Assembly (NCBI GenBank): GCA_045594025.1
Contig: JAZNXS010000006.1
Span: 1 to 51,656 of the forward strand
Length of the DNA: 51,656 nucleotides
Direction: 5' to 3'
From: Scatosoma sp045594025
GTDB lineage: Bacteria; Bacillota; Clostridia; Christensenellales; Borkfalkiaceae
In this document: piece by piece, positions 50,601 through 51,656 of the stretch
Layout of the letters: each line of letters starts with the position of its first letter
How positions within the stretch are numbered: position 1 is the first letter of the stretch
The notes under the pieces: model-generated
Told to the model about the DNA's origin: nothing
The model's database searches: none
What the model saw: the letters and a program-made list of their open reading frames with translations, nothing else
Made by a program: the position numbers and the translations under genes

Positions 50601-51656
50601 TCCGTTGCAGCCGTTGCTTCGTTGTACCAGCCTTCATTGATTACTTGTACGTAATGCGTCCCCGCAATTTTGTTAGAATCCGTTACGTACGCATAAATGC
50701 CGTTGTTACCGATAAGCGCATAAGGCACGATAAACGTACCCGTTTCAATATTTTCTTCGCCGTATTTTTCCACCAATGCGTCATAGCTTGCTTTATCAAA
50801 ACGCGTTTCAAAACGAATACCCGATTTCCCGTCCGTAGATACACGCACCGACGCACCCTCTTCCATCGAAATTTCAACGTCTACGCCCAAATTGATTTGG
50901 TATTCAATCGTTGCCGTTAAGTTCTCGTTATAGTTCCATACAGTGTTAGCCGTGATTTCACGACCGTTAATACGCCAAGAACCAACGTATCCTTCTTTTA
51001 CAGGAATTGCAGGAAGCTCGCCAATCGTTTCGCCCTCTGCAAGCTGTTTTGTTTCGCCTGTATCGCCAAAGGTTAACGTATACAATTTGGTATAGATAAA
51101 CGTAGCGATTTTATTTTCCTCGTACGCCCATACCGTATCGGCATTGATAATTTCTCCATCAACCGTCCATCTACCGTTCGTATACCCTTCTATTTCGGGA
51201 ACTGCGGGCAACATATCAATCGTTTCGCCTAAAGTTACGGTAATAGGATCGCTCAACTTTTCACGCACGTAGATTTCATCAATATAAACCGTACCGTTCC
51301 CGCCACCGCCGTGTCCTGCACGGAAGTATACGATGAACGCACCACTCGTATTCGGCGTAAATACCTTTTCTCTATATACCCAACCGTTCGTCACGCCCGA
51401 TACTGCGTCAGTAAAATTATCACTTGCCGTAATTGCACTACCCTCTACATAAACGGACATTTCAAGCGAATTCGATTCGGTAACGTTCATATAATAACTG
51501 AACACGTACGTTTTTCCAGCCTCTACGTCAAACGATTTTGCAACGTATGCCGCTACCACACCCGTTTCATTGATGGTGTATTTGATTGCGCTGCCGTACA
51601 GCGTGCCATCGGTTACGTATTCCAACTCGCCTTTTGCGCCCAAGTTGTAACCGTTG
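47630..51656 (-). CDS. Giant modular secreted protein (N-terminus beyond window)
   Basis: At least 1340 residues; the frame is open to the window edge. From the visible end: a CBM-like beta-sandwich (about 1-140, ending VYIDEIYVREK), two Trp-containing joining repeats like those of the 44260-47382 protein (GRWTVDGEIINADTVWAYEENK; GSWRINGREITANTVWNYNENL), then about 1000 residues of beta-rich sequence with no recognised catalytic motif, many Asn, Tyr and Thr, and almost no Cys. The C-terminus RTFRVNF has no anchor. Upstream of the 36-residue gene. The shared joining repeats show the two proteins form one family. Confidence 0.85.
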   Translation of the reverse strand, partial: NGYNLGAKGELEYVTDGTLYGSAIKYTINETGVVAAYVAKSFDVEAGKTYVFSYYMNVTESNSLEMSVYVEGSAITASDNFTDAVSGVTNGWVYREKVFTPNTSGAFIVYFRAGHGGGGNGTVYIDEIYVREKLSDPITVTLGETIDMLPAVPEIEGYTNGRWTVDGEIINADTVWAYEENKIATFIYTKLYTLTFGDTGETKQLAEGETIGELPAIPVKEGYVGSWRINGREITANTVWNYNENLTATIEYQINLGVDVEISMEEGASVRVSTDGKSGIRFETRFDKASYDALVEKYGEENIETGTFIVPYALIGNNGIYAYVTDSNKIAGTHYVQVINEGWYNEATAATDGYYKWYGSLVKIKPQNYALNFVGIGYVKVTVGEEVVLILAGEATLEDSRSIYQVAYKAYIDEDNGLDDDGMTVLENYLNEVAVFVSNGDKSAPVLDTTLESYGYEPTYTISQSAETGNYIVTAANGKTINALIIDSIAYKVEPANVIYFSYYKGTATVLSGDEVSAMNATIVTASELENGVQATYTDAAWTSYKVQNQNMSLTHGLKSGNVQVSNLTNSAGASYLTNTLDAYVVSGGNRVYGKTGSNTYGGTEAGSARLNTINLGYYYYEASVRDITFSSDIPLYLSKTYHAYSDKLHQEFTVVANGTTSNLTALGFEMKIPMSSVAKYVVDGVENALVTNVTEYVGFDVNGVGVLGIIVAGDTVSVTLTNDGANYIVRQEKAMSNLSKAADGEALTAANTMSLWNRLYTDETHAFDGIKAANNEEQNPLTAANITVSTEDGGAFNGYDYATGAYSFAIDGADFNTSYNNPYNQFTESITINNASNDRTIYIRVKADKAVEGAAIMDENGIQIPISVQVGKNFQTEYEEPNFDPTDVQWGITVAPIRVEKEKSRTFTVVNAMQKWGEFDLKQLSSISYYIGYYHLSTGVTETNCIAPYFSYSQSLGSFGNAWILPDFRGGDTMWDSEPQYDSVGILMGVTNGASTGMDDNYYGTDLGVYVGSEILSSGMTHADVEYSYVSANGDYEYTYRHVEMPQTDEARTYYTLTLKFLKDTSIDNTAFNLFGFSARDVKLSSYEYLNTSGSVVTGSNPTKASTGALFWKESVQAIYPLYKGGSYFALYGVSDKTKQNGNFGLIVKDYTITVNGANSDLGLAFKNDFISETQVNFAGLTLASSTDFKAGDTISLNVILLPYDKNVSNPNNVRKVYQDSVVNPLTVTATTGSVVADTWLATVNAKENVACFTLSGGVDTTDALSDGGDSVNYTVKVTGCTKLAVPVIEEYVNGAWQTYTVASINGYDGYSVERNEDGTLTYSFVIAKSTADRTFRVNF

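Noticed and set aside
1..51656. CRISPR arrays, insertion sequences, prophage or rRNA genes
   Set aside because: None seen: no short regularly spaced repeats, no transposase or integrase motifs, no rRNA-like sequence. The only long repeats are inside the 44260-47382 gene.

Overview
The window looks like a chromosomal piece of an uncultured, probably gut-associated Clostridia (Firmicutes) species. The signs are strong GGAGG ribosome-binding sites, near-consensus sigma-A promoters with 17-bp spacers, a T-box leader, the sporulation pair spmA/spmB, a sodium-pump decarboxylase module, and Ser-rich secreted proteins with a membrane-anchoring tail. No insertion sequence, prophage or CRISPR array was seen. 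Genus-level placement is not possible from the sequence alone.

Layout. 1-4300: the start of rplS (ribosomal protein L19) with a structured leader, a Na+/Ca2+ exchanger, an orphan beta/gamma pair of a sodium-pumping decarboxylase, and a CDF metal exporter. 4300-11900: a cell-envelope stress-type locus with a response regulator, an intramembrane-sensing histidine kinase, a multi-pass membrane protein, two paralogous small membrane proteins and two tandem ATPase/permease ABC pairs. Three promoters in this block share one architecture: 11-bp-phased TTTAC direct repeats at a fixed distance from the -10 box, best explained as binding sites of the local response regulator. 11900-15300: an operon of a degenerate FtsK-like ATPase, mutY, an HNH-type zinc protein and a flavodoxin-like reductase, then a tRNA-Arg(CCG). 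15300-19100: mnmA, two tandem YwaF-like membrane proteins and a short-chain dehydrogenase. 19100-25300: metG, tatD, a radical SAM gene and rsmA, then spmAB and a candidate small RNA.

25300-27900: a self-contained redox operon (XRE regulator, aldo/keto reductase with two 4Fe-4S motifs, DUF1893 protein, flavodoxin-like protein). Twin palindromic operators stand before it, and a decayed small gene lies on the other side. 27900-38200: GTP-type PEP carboxykinase behind an unusual structured leader, a processive family 2 glycosyltransferase, a short alanyl-tRNA synthetase lacking the C-Ala region, cysS and cysE under a cysteine T-box, an XRE-like hypothetical gene and a DeoR regulator.

38500-51656: a carbohydrate/nucleoside locus on the minus strand. 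Two very large modular secreted proteins (one cut by the window end) are separated by a 36-codon gene not recognised with certainty. They are followed by a GH78 alpha-L-rhamnosidase-like enzyme, a nucleoside hydrolase, a ribokinase-family kinase and a GH112 galactosyl phosphorylase. GH112 next to GH78 points to galactosyl-rhamnose or rhamnose-containing glycans.

The strongest candidates for undescribed biology are: (1) the three-promoter response-regulator regulon around the ABC transporters; (2) the structured RNA leader of the PEP carboxykinase gene; (3) the secreted-protein locus with its 36-codon peptide and Cys-containing C-terminal anchor tail; (4) the XRE-controlled redox operon.
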